Positions 17,652 to 26,562 are shown, numbered from the stretch's first letter. The stretch: 64,000 bases of DNA from Methanobacteriota archaeon (GCA_023399215.1 JAEWQJ010000037.1:82326-146325); one strand, 5' to 3'. Made by a program: numbers and translations. The notes: generated by a model from the sequence alone, not told the origin.

Positions 17652-19496
17652 TTATTGAAGCTGAATTTGCTTTCCATTATGTTGGATCAATATTTTGCCT
17701 GCAACTATCTTTGCTGAATAATTACCGCTGCCTTTATCAATACTCTGAGTGCTAAAGGTTGATTCTATTTCTGTCGTTACTTCCAAGGGCCAAAAACTTA
17801 TCTCCCCAACGAGATATACTTCATTGCATCCTTTTAAATCAGAAAGAGCATTGAGAATGGACTTAACACCTATACTAGGTATATAGGTGTCACGCATAAA
17901 AAGCCCAATATGAGCTCCTATTAATTGATCACCGCTTTTTCCTATAAGAGCAATGCAAGAAGATATTCCTGTAAATGCTATTTCTGGTCCACTTGCGATC
18001 TGAAATTCTGCAATTTGTTTAGGGTCTGCTACTCGAGTCAAAGAAAGTTGTGGATCACCATTCTTTTGAATAACACTTCGCTGTTTAACCGGTGTTTCAT
18101 AGGATGAGGAAATCAAAGTCTTCTTCTCTCCTAAGTCAACGTTTGGATTCCAGCGGGGGTTTACCTCGGCCAGTCCGGCTCGGTTCTGAGATAACTGTGG
18201 AGGTGTGGAGCAATGGCCCATAAACGCTGCCGTTCTCCCCATTTCATCAGCTTCGTGCTCCAGTACGGGGTCATCGTTTATCGACATTCCCATCTTCATC
18301 TGCACCGTCGGTCTCACTCTCCCCTGCTTCTGTTGCACCACATGCCACGCCTCATGCGGCAAATTCTTCTCCTGCCCCGGAGCCACATGAATATCTGTCC
18401 CCTGAGTATAAGCCAAAGCCCCTACCTCAGCAGGTTTATCCGAATTATAATGCACCCTCACATCGCCCATATCAATTCCCGACAAACTCTCCACGCCAGC
18501 CTTGAGGTTATCAGGCATTCCGGTATTATTTTCTCTCTTTGTCTGAAGAGGCTCTTCTTCCTCTGGAATTTCCTGCCTTTGGACAGTTCCAATCATTTTG
18601 CCTTGAAGTGGTTCCTCTTCTTCTGGTATCTCCTGTCTCTGCACTATAGGATCTGCGAAACACGAAGGGCAAGCAATTTCAGACTTATTTTCAAACTTGC
18701 CTTGAAGAGGTTCCTCTTCCTCTGGTATTTCTTGCCGTTGGACGGTTTCAATCATTTTGCCCTGAAGCGGCTCTTCTTCCTCTGGAATTTCTTGGCGCTG
18801 GATAGCCTCAGCCATTTTACCCTGCAATGGCTCCTCTTCTTTGGGAATTTCCTGACACTGAATGCTTTCAAATTTGCCTTGCATTGGCTTTTCTTCTTCC
18901 TCCGGGATTTCCTGACGCTGAACTGTCCCGATTACTTTTCCTTGCAGTGGTTCCTCTTCTTCTGGTATCTCCTGCCTCTGTACTATAGGAGCCGCGAAAC
19001 ACGAAGGGAAGGCAATTTCAGGCTTATCTTCAAATTTGCCTTGAAGTAGTTCTTCTTCCTCTGGGATTTCTTGACGTTGGATAGTCTCAGCCATCTTGCC
19101 CTGCAATGGCTCTTCTTCCTCAGGAATTTCTTGCCGTTGGATGCTTTCAAACTTACCTTGTAGCGGTTCTTCTTCCTCTGGAATCTCCTGCCTCTGGACA
19201 GTTTCAATCATCTTTCCCTGAAGCGGTTCTTCTTCAGGGATTTCCTGTCTCTGAATTGGTGCCTGCTGAGCTGTGGAAGAGCTTCTGATACTTGAAAGCA
19301 ACCTGCCGACCGCTTGATTTCCAATGGTACGCTGAAGCTGCATAATGTCAGCATGGGTAAGGGATTTTGGATTGATTCTGGCACGCTGAATGATAGAATA
19401 AGGGTTTGATACAGGAGTCTGACTTAAGTAGGTCGCTTGCTTTTGAAAAGAGGTATCTGGTTTTTTTGATTGCTGGATTTGCTGGTGCTCGGGCAT
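17652..19496 (-). CDS. DUF4157 (eCIS core) protein with 11 PEEEE repeats and a candidate deamidase-like C-terminus
   Basis: A 614-residue candidate eCIS effector. Residues 1-75 hold the QRTIGNQAVGRLL motif. About 75-320 consist of 11 copies of a roughly 20-residue unit built on QRQEIPEEEEPLQGK, with an inserted PSCFA(A/D)PIV spacer before copies 5 and 10. The DUF4157 domain (about 325-400) has an intact zinc motif HEAWH (381-385) in LPHEAWHVVQQKQGRV. The C-terminal 160 residues are unrelated to the paralog. There, ISSCIALIG and LIGAHIGLFM place Cys514 and His529 15 residues apart, as in CNF1-type toxins and near CheD deamidases (inference from motif only). No signal peptide. The ATG at 19496 follows GGGATG. 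Confidence 0.85.
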   Translation of the reverse strand: MPEHQQIQQSKKPDTSFQKQATYLSQTPVSNPYSIIQRARINPKSLTHADIMQLQRTIGNQAVGRLLSSIRSSSTAQQAPIQRQEIPEEEPLQGKMIETVQRQEIPEEEEPLQGKFESIQRQEIPEEEEPLQGKMAETIQRQEIPEEEELLQGKFEDKPEIAFPSCFAAPIVQRQEIPEEEEPLQGKVIGTVQRQEIPEEEEKPMQGKFESIQCQEIPKEEEPLQGKMAEAIQRQEIPEEEEPLQGKMIETVQRQEIPEEEEPLQGKFENKSEIACPSCFADPIVQRQEIPEEEEPLQGKMIGTVQRQEIPEEEEPLQTKRENNTGMPDNLKAGVESLSGIDMGDVRVHYNSDKPAEVGALAYTQGTDIHVAPGQEKNLPHEAWHVVQQKQGRVRPTVQMKMGMSINDDPVLEHEADEMGRTAAFMGHCSTPPQLSQNRAGLAEVNPRWNPNVDLGEKKTLISSSYETPVKQRSVIQKNGDPQLSLTRVADPKQIAEFQIASGPEIAFTGISSCIALIGKSGDQLIGAHIGLFMRDTYIPSIGVKSILNALSDLKGCNEVYLVGEISFWPLEVTTEIESTFSTQSIDKGSGNYSAKIVAGKILIQHNGKQIQLQ

Positions 19497-19610
19497 GGGG
19501 GACATCCCTGTGGAAGTTGGATGGATAACTAGAGAATACTTCAAAAAAATTGATGATATATGACTTCGTTACAGTATAAAAACGTTCCATATTTGTTGAA
19601 AATCTTTTGA

Positions 19611-20225
19611 TTGAGAATTTTGATTTTGAGAATTATAGCTTTGAAAGGATTCCTGATCAAGCCAACGAAGCTCCAGTTAATATCACAGGATTGTTTTTCA
19701 GGGCTTATGTTTTGTTTTGTGGTTACCTCACTTTTGATTGATGATGCATGTCAATTCAGGCAAATTGCATATCATCATGCTCTTTGCTGGATTCATGATG
19801 GTAGAAACTACAGGAAATTGAGGCAAACAGTTCCTTATCATAGAGAAAAGCTAGAAACTTTTCTGGACAGATACTGAGACTTTTATGGTGAACCTTGTGA
19901 GTTTAGAATAAAACCAGATTCAGAGGTAGCGGAGCAATTATCCATTAAGTTTGATAAGTTGTTTTCTACCAAAACAGGATATGAACAGCTGGATGAAATA
20001 ATCGCTAAGATGAAGGAGAACAAGGAACATTTATTGAAGGTACTGGTTTTGCCAGAAGTTCCGCGGAATTGTTATGAAACAGAAATGGCGGCAAGAGCAA
20101 AAGTCAGAAAAAGAGATATGAATCTTCAAACCATAACAGAGGACGGAACAAAGGCAAATGACACATTTATGACGATTGTTCAGACAGCAAATAAACTGGG
20201 GGTAAGTGCATCAGTACATATGTGA
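19611..20225 (+). pseudogene. IS66-like transposase remnant with internal stop
   Basis: The frame reads LLIDDACQFRQI, HHALCWIHDGRNYRKLRQ, a TGA at 19875-19877 in a position where Trp is expected (DRY-stop-DFYGE), then the continuing same frame to VRKRDMNLQTITEDGTKAND and FMTIVQTANKLGVSA. This is the C-terminal part of a DDE transposase resembling IS66-type enzymes. The N-terminal part and the end are missing, and no terminal repeats were found. One stop mutation and truncation at both ends make it non-functional. It marks the right border of the eCIS block. Confidence 0.8.
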
Positions 20226-20535
20226 TAAGTCAGCAGTACATTTTAGATGCTATCTCTGGCCAACTCATCAGAGAAAAAAGCTCATTGAGAGCAAAGTGAA
20301 AACTTACCACTTAATTTGAAGAAGATAGGACTGAAGGATAATTTATAGATAGGAATATAGGTAAGCTAATTATATTACTAACGAAAAATTACTCTAACGA
20401 AAACAAATAGACAGCAAGAATACCAGAAATGCCGGATTAGGTACCGGAACAGATTTGTCAGGAATAATAAAGAAAGCATGAAAGCCTCACACCTATTTGG
20501 CTTGAGATCTTTTAAAAAAGCAAAGGGGAAAATAC
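20226..20535. other. Intergenic, upstream region of pspA
   Basis: About 310 bp between the dead transposase and pspA. No gene is seen. An AGGGGA ribosome-binding site lies at its right end before the pspA ATG. A promoter is expected here but I cannot point to one box with confidence. Confidence 0.4.
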
Positions 20536-21288
20536 ATGGGATTATTCAAAAGGATGGAGACAGTATTAAAATCAAAGATGAATACAGTTCTTAACAAGAT
20601 GGAAGACCCACGGGAAACGCTGGACTATTCCTATGAGAGGCAGCTTGAACTTCTCCAGAATGTGAAGAGAGGAGTTGCGGAAGTTACAAGCTCAAAAAAG
20701 CGCCTTGAGCTCCAGCGTGCAAAACTGGTTCAAAATATAGACAAGCTTGAAGGGCAGGCAAGAGATGCAGTTACCGCTGGCAGAGAGGATCTTGCAAGGC
20801 TGGCCCTTGAGAGAAAAGCAGCCCTTGCGCAACAGATCGAGGGAATCGACAGGGAAATTGTAGATCTTGAGAAGCAGCAAGAAAAATTGATAGCTTCGGA
20901 AAAGCGCCTTTCAACGAAAGTGGAGATTTTCAGAACCCGGAAAGAGTCGATTAAAGCCCAGTACTCAGCTGCTGAGGCCCAGGTAAAAGTAAACGAATCT
21001 GTTACCGGCATAAGTGAAGAAATGGCAGATGTAGGCCTTGCACTCGAAAGGGCTGAAAATAAAACCGAAGAAATGAAAGCGCGGGCTGAGGCAATTGACG
21101 AGCTTATGGAAGCTGGCACACTCGAAGACCTTACAGGCGGCAGGGATGAAATTGATAGGGAACTTGCAAAAATCAGTGCCCAGAGTAATGTAGAATCCGA
21201 ACTTGCCAGGCTTAAGGCCGAGTCCGGAAAAGGGCCTGAAAAAGCGAAAACCGTGGAAGAAGGTACAGAAGAAGGAAAGGGGGTCTGA
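20536..21288 (+). CDS. pspA: PspA/IM30 family envelope-stress protein
   Basis: A 250-residue, almost wholly helical protein of the PspA/IM30/ESCRT-III-like family. The N-terminal amphipathic helix GLFKRMETVLKSKMNTVLNK binds membrane. EDPRETLDYSYERQLELLQ is the family signature. Long coiled coils fill residues 25-210. These proteins form rods or rings on stressed membranes and protect them from leakage. A charged tail after residue 225 is variable in the family. The start ATG follows GGGGA. pspAA starts 2 nt after the stop, so the pair is an operon. HtpX and PspAB, partners in other genomes, are 13 kb upstream. Confidence 0.93.
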   Translation: MGLFKRMETVLKSKMNTVLNKMEDPRETLDYSYERQLELLQNVKRGVAEVTSSKKRLELQRAKLVQNIDKLEGQARDAVTAGREDLARLALERKAALAQQIEGIDREIVDLEKQQEKLIASEKRLSTKVEIFRTRKESIKAQYSAAEAQVKVNESVTGISEEMADVGLALERAENKTEEMKARAEAIDELMEAGTLEDLTGGRDEIDRELAKISAQSNVESELARLKAESGKGPEKAKTVEEGTEEGKGV

Positions 21289-21290
21289 AG

Positions 21291-21569
21291 TTGATAATAA
21301 GGATTATGGGTGAAGGCCAGTACAGGGCACCTGAAGCTCTCTGTGACGAACTGAACCAGATTGATAACCGGATCGTGGTTCTTGTTGAGGAAGGAAAAGT
21401 CGAGGAGTTCCGAAGCGAACTTGCCAGATTGATCTCCAAAATAAAGGAAAAAGGGGAGCCGATTGAAGCTGAAGAGCTTCTGAAATCCGACATTATCGTA
21501 CCCCCTGAGGACCTGAGCTTTGAGGAAGCAAAAGATGTGTTTAAAGGCGCAGGAATCTTTGAGGATTGA
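21291..21569 (+). CDS. pspAA: PspA-associated protein PspAA
   Basis: A 92-residue protein beginning IIRIMGEGQYRAPEALCDEL, the typical start of PspAA, and ending with a helical IVPPEDLSFEEAKDVFKGAG segment. The start codon is TTG, two bases after the pspA stop; the GAAGGAAAGGGGG at the end of pspA supplies the ribosome-binding site. PspAA is known as the small partner encoded next to pspA in archaea and actinobacteria; its biochemical role is not settled, but it probably binds PspA. Confidence 0.87.
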   Translation: MIIRIMGEGQYRAPEALCDELNQIDNRIVVLVEEGKVEEFRSELARLISKIKEKGEPIEAEELLKSDIIVPPEDLSFEEAKDVFKGAGIFED

Positions 21570-21697
21570 AGTTGTAACCTAAGAATAATTAAGAACAAGC
21601 TCTAAGAACAATTAAGAACAAGCTCTAAGAACAGGCCCTATAAAAAATCTAAAATATATCTAAAAAAATAATTTTCCGGCACCGTAAATAAGAAATA

Positions 21698-21716
21698 GCA
21701 GGCCTTTAAGGCCTGC
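21698..21716 (-). terminator. Perfect hairpin after the universal stress protein gene
   Basis: GCAGGCC-TTTAA-GGCCTGC, a 7-bp GC-rich stem, 2 bp beyond the stop of the minus-strand Usp gene and between it and the convergent pspA operon. An AT-rich stretch follows on the minus strand. It could end transcription from either side. Confidence 0.6.
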
Positions 21717-21718
21717 GT

Positions 21719-22171
21719 TCACCTAATAACCATTACTGGAACCGTTGAATGCCTTACGACCTTTTCTGCAACACTGCCAATCAGGAATTTTTTGATGCCT
21801 GTCAGACCCTGTGTACCCATTATTATAAGGTCAATACTGTTTTCCTGGGCATATTCAAGGATCTTATCAGCAGGAATGCCTTTCAGGAACGCGGGTTTAA
21901 CTTCAAGCCCGGCTTCTTTTCCCAGTTTTTCGACATAGTTAGTTGCAGCTCTCCCATTATTCGTAAGATATTCTTCCAGTCCTTCGCTCCAGCCCTTAAC
22001 CGTCCGCGTAGTTACTGCATGCTGAGTCGAAATTACATAAAGAGCGTCTACTTCAGCACCTGCTGCCTTTGCGATATTAATTCCATAAGAAGCTGCTCTT
22101 TCTGCATTCTCCGAGCCGTCGGTTGCAATCAAAATTCTTTTGAAATGACTACTTCCTTCCGTTCTATCCAC
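21719..22171 (-). CDS. Universal stress protein (UspA family)
   Basis: A 150-residue single-domain Usp. The N-terminal strand FKRILIATDGSENAERA and the C-terminal ATP-binding signature GTQGLTGIKKFLIGSVAEKV (G-2x-G-9x-G-S/A type) are both intact, so it is likely an ATP-binding member. The start is a GTG; a stop codon two codons upstream excludes a longer form, and GGGAG overlaps the start region. Such proteins act in the cytoplasm under stress or growth arrest; the exact task is unknown. It is convergent with pspA-pspAA. Confidence 0.9.
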   Translation of the reverse strand: MDRTEGSSHFKRILIATDGSENAERAASYGINIAKAAGAEVDALYVISTQHAVTTRTVKGWSEGLEEYLTNNGRAATNYVEKLGKEAGLEVKPAFLKGIPADKILEYAQENSIDLIIMGTQGLTGIKKFLIGSVAEKVVRHSTVPVMVIR

Positions 22172-22380
22172 TCCCTTTTATGATATGATAAAGGTATATC
22201 TTCTATTCTTGCTTTAAAATCCATCTATTCTTATTTTAAAATATATCACTTTTTATTCTCTAATTAAAAAATGAGTTTCATATTGAACTGCAATATCAAG
22301 CATTTCAGCTTGATACGTAATATGTTATCATATACAGGATATCAAGAACTCTGTATGAAAATGAATATTAACCGGATTTA

Positions 22381-22485
22381 TTCAATCTATTCTAAAGTAT
22401 ATATCTAAAATTTAAATCAGAGACTTTATTTAACAGCGGATAATATTTGTTCAATATATTCTAAAGTATAATCTGAAATTTAAAT
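22381..22485. repeat. Direct repeat of about 37 bp upstream of the lipoprotein gene
   Basis: The two copies, 22381-22417 and 22450-22485, share tattctaaagtat and aaatttaaat with few changes. It lies in the 383-bp divergent space between the Usp gene and the lipoprotein gene and could be a duplicated promoter segment. Confidence 0.6.
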
Positions 22486-22554
22486 GAAAGACATTTAAAA
22501 GAGTGAAAAGCCCTGAGTATTTTAATTGAAATTCGTGAATTAAGGTGGTAGATT

Positions 22555-23022
22555 TTGTCAAAAAAACGAGTTTTAGTTGTCCTGATCATTCTTGCAGTAT
22601 TTCTCGGCTTTGGTTGCGCCGATAAAGGGAGAACGAATTTATCGATCTCAAATAACGAGACTGAAATAAACGTCAGTTTTCCTGAGTCAGGTAATGGCAG
22701 CTGGTGCCCTGTAGGTTCTCAGCTTCAGGTCAAAGACCCGACTACCGGAAAAATCCTGAGTTTGACAATTACCGGAACCGCAAAACTTGAAAACAAAACT
22801 CTCTGTAAAGCTTGTGTAGAAACCGGTACTGAAGGAAATGCTTCCAGATTTGAGTACATGTGGTCCGAAGATAAGAATACCACGGTCTGGACAAAATACG
22901 ACACGGATGGAAATATCTCCGTAAGATTCATCGACGTGGAAGGAAAAAAGACAATCATTGATGGAGCCGGAAGGATGCTTGAGTTTGGAAATTCAGGAGA
23001 GGTTTCATCAAACCCAGTATGA
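22555..23022 (+). CDS. Predicted lipoprotein of unknown function
   Basis: A 155-residue secreted protein. Residues 1-20 form a signal peptide (KKRVLVVLIILAVFLGFG) ending in a lipobox-like GFGC, so Cys21 is probably lipid-modified and the mature protein faces outwards. The rest (VGSQLQVKDPTTGKILSLTITG, LCKACVETGTEG, WTKYDTDGNISVRFIDVEGK) is beta-rich with a C-x-x-C pair. I do not recognise the family. The start codon is TTG behind AAGGTGG. No gene on the same strand is close. Confidence 0.75.
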   Translation: MSKKRVLVVLIILAVFLGFGCADKGRTNLSISNNETEINVSFPESGNGSWCPVGSQLQVKDPTTGKILSLTITGTAKLENKTLCKACVETGTEGNASRFEYMWSEDKNTTVWTKYDTDGNISVRFIDVEGKKTIIDGAGRMLEFGNSGEVSSNPV

Positions 23023-23327
23023 AAAGGGTTAACGTTTTTCTTTTTTCTTGCTTTTCACATAAGAAAATTGTCTTATAAATTCATTTTTTTCCATTTTATG
23101 CTCCTAGTTTTAGTTTATATTTTAAAGCTGCCTCTTAACCAGTGCCTATAAGGACTACTGTAAATGGCACATATACTCTCGAGAACCGATGGTCTTTCAG
23201 GATATCGCATTGATATGTAGTCTGCTAGTATGTAGTAGACTAACATAGCACATAGTTTTAAATATCTCAAAATTCTATTTAATATCGTGTAAAAGCGAAC
23301 AAACTGCACATCTCAAAATGGATTTCA

Positions 23328-23360
23328 AAACCGGCAATTCCAACCTCCGGATGCCGGTTT
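23328..23360. terminator. Perfect 9-bp inverted repeat between convergent genes
   Basis: AAACCGGCA (23328-23336) pairs with TGCCGGTTT (23352-23360) around a 15-nt loop. It lies between the lipoprotein gene and the convergent ThiN gene and may end transcription, but no clean T run follows at once. Confidence 0.4.
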
Positions 23361-23488
23361 ATATTAAAAAGCCGAAAAATAGGTTTCCTTCGCTACTCTA
23401 CGGGAGGAGAGAGCTTTTACAACCCTTTCCTCTCTCCTTCCCACTTTTTTACCATTTCTTGTTTTTTTTACCTCGCGGCTTTTTCTTT

Positions 23489-24088
23489 TTATTTCGTTCT
23501 TTGTCCTGATTCGTGGTAGCTTCTGGCAAGCTTACATATCTGTTCTGCAACCTCAAGCGGGTCTTTTCCTGTAAGAATACTCACCGGCTCTTTTCCAAGT
23601 GCACCTGTCTCGTAAAAGACCCTGGGCATTTTTCCTCCTGTAGCCCGAATAGCCTCTTCGACCATCCAGGAGATGGCCTCCCCTTCTGCATCCTTCATAT
23701 TCTCAGGCTCAAAGCGCCGGTCTACAACTGACAAATCCCATCCATTTCCTTTACAGTAGGCTTTTAAAAACTCGGCAATCTCCGGGTTATTTGCAAAATC
23801 TATAATAGACCTTATCTCAGAGTCTTTTTTCCGGATTTCCAGCAGAAGGTGTGCCATATAACCAGAAGCCCCAAATTTTATTCTGCCCATAGCTTTCGGA
23901 AAACCATCAACTACCGAAATTCTCCCATCGACTGCAAGAATATCTTCAGGAGTGGTTGATTCTTTCGAGGCATAAACAAAATTTGTCCGAACTTCGGGAA
24001 TCAAAGCTGAGAATTCCTTACATTCTTCTATTTGTTCAAGCCCGAGATATAAACGCCCTATCATGTCTATCTTTTCGTTAAGATCCAT
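23489..24088 (-). CDS. thiN: Thiamine-phosphate synthase family protein, stand-alone ThiN domain
   Basis: A 199-residue protein matching ThiN, the archaeal thiamine-phosphate synthase domain usually fused to ThiD or to an HTH domain. The landmarks are VVDGFPKAMGRIKFGASGYMA, then VVDRRFEPENMKDAEG and VFYETGALGKEPVSILTGKDP. ThiN joins the pyrimidine and thiazole phosphates to make thiamine phosphate. No kinase or DNA-binding domain precedes it here. The ATG at 24088 follows GGGGAG at 10 nt; two earlier in-frame ATGs lack such a site. No other thiamine gene is in the window. Confidence 0.8.
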   Translation of the reverse strand: MDLNEKIDMIGRLYLGLEQIEECKEFSALIPEVRTNFVYASKESTTPEDILAVDGRISVVDGFPKAMGRIKFGASGYMAHLLLEIRKKDSEIRSIIDFANNPEIAEFLKAYCKGNGWDLSVVDRRFEPENMKDAEGEAISWMVEEAIRATGGKMPRVFYETGALGKEPVSILTGKDPLEVAEQICKLARSYHESGQRTK

Positions 24089-24339
24089 AACATCACGACT
24101 CCCCAACCGTTTGATATTATGATGTTTATCCCACATCTGCAAGTTTGATCTGCATTCAGTCGGACAATGGCATGTAAAATAAATTACAAGAAATTATCAA
24201 TGGTGATTTTATTTTTATTTAATATATATTTACTCAACATATACTTAATCAGGAAGAGGAAAGGAAACTTAAAAATGAAAAAACATAAACAATCTGGAGT
24301 TTTGGGATCAACTTGGTTAGGATCAACTTGGTTATAAAC

Positions 24340-24480
24340 TGAAAAAGTGGCTGCAAAAATAAGTTGCAAAAAATAGGCTGCAAAAAATAGGTTGTAAAAA
24401 TAAGTTGCAAAAAATAGGTTGCAAAAGTGGGTATCAGATTAGATTATATTAGATTAAGTATCAGATTAGATTAGATAAAA
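24340..24480. repeat. Short direct repeats upstream of exonuclease III gene
   Basis: Five or so copies of ttgcaaaaaataggctgcaa variants (about 16-bp period), then an agatta-based repeat (24435-24480). No gene is seen in the 590-bp gap 24089-24678. Confidence 0.7.
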
Positions 24481-24678
24481 TTAGATTAGAGATCTTAAAA
24501 GCTAAGTTGAGGCCTTCAAAGTGGGCTTTGTGCGCAGAATAAGGAATATTAATTTACTTAAACTTTAAATTATTTCCAGTTTAATCCAGTTTACTCAATT
24601 CAGTTTATACGATTTAACTCCTGTTTCTTCGTACATTTCTTGTAATGTGAAATTCCGAAAAATCGCTAGGTATAGAAA

Positions 24679-25455
24679 ATGTCTGGTCACTACAATCTCA
24701 TTTCCTGGAACGTAAACGGCCTTCGGGCTGCAATGAAAAAAGGCTTTCTTGAGCTTTTGCTGGAACAGAAATTTGATGTTGTCTGCATTCAGGAAACTAA
24801 AGTTTCTCCTGATAAACTTCCGAGAGAAGCAAAGAACATTCCAGGCTACTACAATTATTTTGTCTCAGCAGAAAAAAATGGCTACAGCGGGGTTGGACTC
24901 TTCTCCAGGAAAAAGCCCCTGAAGCTCGAAACCGGCATGGAAATCGAAAAATTTGACAGGGAAGGCCGCTTCCTGCGGGCCGATTTTGAGGACTTTATCT
25001 TAATGAATATCTATTTCCCTAATGGCAAAGCCTCTCTGGAGCGTCTGGAATATAAAATGAATTTCTACGAGGCTTTTTTAGATTACGCAAATTCTCTCAA
25101 AGCAGACGGCAAAAAGCTTGTTATCTGCGGGGACGTAAATACAGCTCACAAAGAGCTCGACCTTGCTCGTCCCAAGCAAAACGAAAAGATATCCGGTTTT
25201 CTTCCTGAAGAGCGGGCATGGATGGATAAATTCCTTGCTGCCGGCTATCTTGACACCTTCCGTATGTTCAATCCAGAAGGCGGAAACTATTCCTGGTGGT
25301 CAATGAGAACAGGCGCACGTAAAAGAAATGTAGGATGGCGCCTGGACTACTTTTTTGTAAGTGAAAACCTGCGGGACAATGTAAAATCCTCCACTATTTA
25401 CAATGAAATCATGGGTTCGGACCACTGTCCTGTAGGGCTTGAGCTTGAATTTTAA
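24679..25455 (+). CDS. xth: Exodeoxyribonuclease III / AP endonuclease
   Basis: A 258-residue DNA repair nuclease of the ExoIII/APE1 family, cutting 5' of abasic sites with Mg2+. All signature motifs are present: ISWNVNGLRAAMKKGF near the N-terminus (Asn), VVCIQETKVSP (Glu metal ligand), YSGVGLFSRKKP, VICGDVNTAHKELDLA (Asp and Asn of the active site), WRLDYFFVSENL, and the closing MGSDHCPVGLEL with the catalytic Asp-His pair. The length is normal. The protein starts at the ATG at 24679; no strong ribosome-binding site is seen. Confidence 0.95.
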   Translation: MSGHYNLISWNVNGLRAAMKKGFLELLLEQKFDVVCIQETKVSPDKLPREAKNIPGYYNYFVSAEKNGYSGVGLFSRKKPLKLETGMEIEKFDREGRFLRADFEDFILMNIYFPNGKASLERLEYKMNFYEAFLDYANSLKADGKKLVICGDVNTAHKELDLARPKQNEKISGFLPEERAWMDKFLAAGYLDTFRMFNPEGGNYSWWSMRTGARKRNVGWRLDYFFVSENLRDNVKSSTIYNEIMGSDHCPVGLELEF

Positions 25456-26256
25456 ATTTTACTTATAATAAAATTTCACAGTAAACGATGCCAATCGATA
25501 AAAGTTCACAAAAATATTTTACAAATAATCCAATATAGGTTAGATATAGTTTAATAAGAATTTAATAAGAATTTAATAAGAATTTAATAAGTATTTAAAA
25601 AGAGTTTAAAAAGAGTTTAAAAAGAGTTCTGTTAGAAGAAACCAGAATAGTGGAACTCATTTACTGCATTCCCCAATGCAGTCTCTCCTAAGTTATTACT
25701 CCCCAAGCATAGCTGTTCGATAAAAGTTCAGCTACCCAGGCAATTTTCTATGTGGTTGATTTTAATTTACCCTTCTACTCCGACTTTCCAATTCTGGCAG
25801 CGTCTCAAAGTCTCAAGTCTCAAAGTCTCAAATTTGCTGTAAATTTTAAGTCAAGTTTTTGCTTACTATGGAGAAAATTGATCTTCCGATATGGAATTTT
25901 CTACCATGGAATTTTCTACCATGGAATTCTCTACCCAGTAACTTTTTGAGATCTGTGATTTTACAGAAAATTGGCACACTAAACTCTCAAATTTTAAATT
26001 TTATTTTGTTAGGCCCCATTTTATGTTTGTTTTAGCCCGCAGGTACCGACTATTTTTCCCAACTTCCAAAATCCCGAATTTTTACCAGTTACTTGCAATT
26101 AAATAATTCTTAACTGATTTTCAGCCGTAACTCTAATATAAAATTCATCCTTGGACGATTTGTTAATAAAGGATGCAAAGAATAAATGGATTAACCAGTA
26201 ATGATTTTATTATTATTTTTACTTTGTATGTAATTTCACTGTTTGAGGGGGGTAAT
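25456..26256. other. Intergenic region with several short tandem repeats
   Basis: About 800 bp with no supported gene. It contains a taagaattta / aaagagtttaa repeat array (25556-25628), gtctcaaa repeats (25802-25830) and ttctaccatggaat repeats (25897-25935). Confidence 0.55.
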
Positions 26257-26562
26257 ATGGGGCTTCTAAGTGAGTTTAAGGATTTTCTTTATGAATACAA
26301 GGTAATTCCACTTGCAATTGCCTTCATTATGGGTATCGTATCCACGGCTCTTGTAAAGTCGCTTGTGGACAATATCGTAATGCCGATTATCACACCTTTC
26401 GTGCCTGGAGGAGCCTGGAAAACTGCAACCTTTGAAATTGGGCCAATAGTACTGGGCTGGGGGGCTTTTCTGGGAGAACTGATAAATTTCATAATTATTG
26501 CATTCGTGGTCTTCATGGTTGCAAAAATGGTGTTAAAAGAGGAGAAAGTGGAAAAGAAATAA
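26257..26562 (+). CDS. mscL: Large-conductance mechanosensitive channel, MscL family
   Basis: A 101-residue inner-membrane channel that opens under high membrane tension after osmotic downshock. The N-terminal helix GLLSEFKDFLYEYKVIPLAI leads into TM1 (about 15-45, with FIMGIVSTALVKSLVDNIVMP matching the pore-lining helix). A short loop follows, and TM2 (about 66-90, FLGELINFIIIAFVVFMVAK). A short basic/acidic tail ends the protein. The ATG at 26257 follows GAGGGGGGTAAT, a very strong site; an upstream in-frame ATG at 26173 is not used because it would spoil the N-terminus. Confidence 0.88.
   Translation: MGLLSEFKDFLYEYKVIPLAIAFIMGIVSTALVKSLVDNIVMPIITPFVPGGAWKTATFEIGPIVLGWGAFLGELINFIIIAFVVFMVAKMVLKEEKVEKK

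Noticed and set aside
18213..19049. Plus-strand 278-residue frame opposite the DUF4157 repeats
   Set aside because: It is the antisense shadow of the repeat array, rich in Leu/Phe because the sense strand is GAA/GAG-rich.
23318..23509. Plus-strand 63-residue Phe/Leu-rich frame
   Set aside because: It is T-rich intergenic DNA near a hairpin between convergent genes; no ribosome-binding site.
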